5,728 nucleotides of DNA, from assembly GCA_002454165.1 (NCBI GenBank), contig DKIG01000033.1, positions 2,474 to 8,201 of the forward strand. Direction: 5' to 3'. Source of the stretch: Gammaproteobacteria bacterium UBA6724. Its GTDB lineage: Bacteria > Pseudomonadota > Gammaproteobacteria > Pseudomonadales > Azotimanducaceae. Shown in pieces: positions 4,784-5,728 of this stretch. Position 1 is the stretch's first letter. Every line of letters starts with the position of its first letter. The notes beneath the pieces were generated by a model. It did no database searches, had not been told where the DNA came from, and was given only the letters and a program-made list of their open reading frames with translations. The translations under genes and the position numbers were made by a program.

Positions 4784-5326
4784 ATGAAGATCACTGGGAG
4801 AATTGCAACTATTACAAATGCATTCATCACCTCAATCATGCCGATAATTCAGCCAACAGAGGAAGAGAGAAAAAAAGCATTGTCAATATTGAACATGACA
4901 CAAGATACGTTCCAATGCTCTTACTGTGGCGCACCGGCTTCTGACTGGGATCATTTACGCCCCCTCGTCCTCGATGAAAAGCCAACAGGATATATCTCAG
5001 AAATTCATAACCTTGTTCCATCATGCGGGAAATGCAATCAATCCAAAGGCAATAGTGAGTGGCGGTCATGGATGCTAGGTGATGCAAAGATGTCCCCAAA
5101 AACAAAAGGCATCGCTAACCTCAAAGAAAGAATAAAGCGTTTAGAAAAATATGAAAACTGGGGCACACCGACCAAAGTTGACTTTGAAAAAATTGTTGGC
5201 TCAGAGGATTGGAAAAAACACTGGGATAATTGGAGGAAAGTAAAAAATATTATGCGTAAATCACAAGTTTTAGCAGAGGAAATTAAAAGTAAAGTCGATC
5301 ATGCGCACAATATGCTCCAACAATAG
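4784..5326 (+). CDS. Stand-alone HNH endonuclease
   Basis: A predicted metal-dependent DNA nuclease of 180 residues if started at ATG 4784. The HNH fold is in the middle: CSYC (45-48), DH (56-57, before LRPL), IHNLVPSC (74-81) with Asn76, then C81-G-K-C84 and NQSKGN (85-90). Four cysteines make a complete zinc site, and His57 and Asn85 are the expected catalytic residues. The tail from about 105 is charged and helical. The start is uncertain: GTG at 4748 overlaps the M20 stop as GTGA, with AGGAG at 4738-4742 upstream, and would add 12 residues, whereas ATG 4784 lacks a good ribosome site but begins MKITGRIATITNAF, which reads as the natural N-terminus. It is much richer in AT than the M20 gene, suggesting transfer. 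No methyltransferase or immunity gene is adjacent, so its role (defence, homing or other) cannot be told. Confidence 0.82.
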   Translation: MKITGRIATITNAFITSIMPIIQPTEEERKKALSILNMTQDTFQCSYCGAPASDWDHLRPLVLDEKPTGYISEIHNLVPSCGKCNQSKGNSEWRSWMLGDAKMSPKTKGIANLKERIKRLEKYENWGTPTKVDFEKIVGSEDWKKHWDNWRKVKNIMRKSQVLAEEIKSKVDHAHNMLQQ

Positions 5327-5355
5327 GCTCCAAGGGACGCTCAGCAAGACAGCAA

Positions 5356-5728
5356 TCAATCATCCACCTTGCCACGGAGACGCTTGCGTTCACCTCGCAT
5401 GTGTTTGGTGTCCAGTCGGCGTTTGATTGATGCGCGGGTTGGGCTTGTTGCCTTGCGAATCCTTCTCAGCTTTTGGGCTCGCAGTAGTAGCGCGTCCAGT
5501 CGGGACATTGCATCAAGTTTGTTCTTTTCCTGACTACGATGGGTCTGGGCTTTGATGACAATGACGCCATCTCTGTTGATATGATGATCTTTCAGTCTGA
5601 GTAGTTTTTGTTTCAATACCGACGACAAAGAAGATGTGGACACATCAAATCGCAGATGAATAGCAGTAGCGACCTTATTCACATGTTGCCCGCCAGGACC
5701 ACCAGCGCGTACCGCACTAATTACCAAT
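5356..5728 (-). CDS. arfB: Alternative ribosome-rescue factor ArfB (YaeJ), 5' end outside window
   Basis: ArfB releases the nascent chain from ribosomes stalled on mRNAs without a stop codon, by hydrolysing the peptidyl-tRNA. The visible part (about 124 residues) starts inside the catalytic domain with RAGGPGGQHVNK, containing the GGQ motif of class I release factors, then AIHLRFD, DGVIVIKAQTHRSQEKNK and the basic C-terminal tail ATSPTRASIKRRLDTKHMRG...RLRGKV. This tail enters the mRNA channel and distinguishes ArfB from RF1 and RF2. Judged against the roughly 140-residue family, about 15-20 N-terminal residues lie beyond the right edge; the TTG at the edge codes an internal residue and is not a start. 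The gene is convergent with the HNH gene, with 29 bases between the stop codons and no clear terminator hairpin there. Confidence 0.92.
   Translation of the reverse strand, partial: LVISAVRAGGPGGQHVNKVATAIHLRFDVSTSSLSSVLKQKLLRLKDHHINRDGVIVIKAQTHRSQEKNKLDAMSRLDALLLRAQKLRRIRKATSPTRASIKRRLDTKHMRGERKRLRGKVDD

Overview
The window joins a chromosomal backbone on the right to a piece of foreign, AT-rich DNA on the left. The right side has a GC-rich gene for a periplasmic M20-type amidohydrolase and the C-terminal part of a ribosome-rescue factor ArfB/YaeJ. Codon use, the ArfB sequence and the REP-like repeats suggest a proteobacterium, most likely a gammaproteobacterium; this is inference from style, not a firm identification. 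No rRNA or tRNA gene, CRISPR array, integron integrase or transposase was seen.

The left 3 kb reads as part of an integron gene-cassette array without an integrase in view. Two short attC sites are visible, at about 149-204 and 2555-2611, and the left 26 bases of a third lie at 3025-3050. Each cassette's own first bases are the exact complement of the R'' box at its own 3' end: GTTAGGT at 198 with ACCTAAC at 2555, and GTTAGCA at 2605 with TGCTAAC at 3025. This is the expected signature of a cassette that once closed into a circle. Cassette 1 (199-2605) carries two translationally coupled genes: an EcoRI-family adenine-specific DNA methyltransferase and a DUF262 (ParB/GmrSD-N-like) protein with a C-terminal HNH nuclease domain. 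Together they look like an unusual restriction-modification pair. Cassette 2 (2606 to about 3050) has a promoter-like element, a strong Shine-Dalgarno sequence and a small protein of unknown function. The array ends where the third attC is cut off by repeat DNA.

From 3051 to 3343 the window is repeat DNA with no gene: a short MITE/REP-like element with inverted ends (3067-3200), a tandem array of about 18-base units (3194-3284) and an AAC/ACC-rich low-complexity stretch. The first 32 bases of the window match parts of the same element in the same orientation, so related repeats border the cassette segment on both sides. Just inside the left repeat is a frameshifted remnant of a helix-turn-helix-like protein C-terminus.

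The M20 amidohydrolase (3414-4751) follows the repeats. A stand-alone, AT-rich HNH endonuclease gene (4784-5326, or 4748 if a GTG start overlapping the M20 stop is used) lies between it and the convergent arfB gene (5356 to beyond the right edge). The HNH gene looks like a second, separate acquisition.
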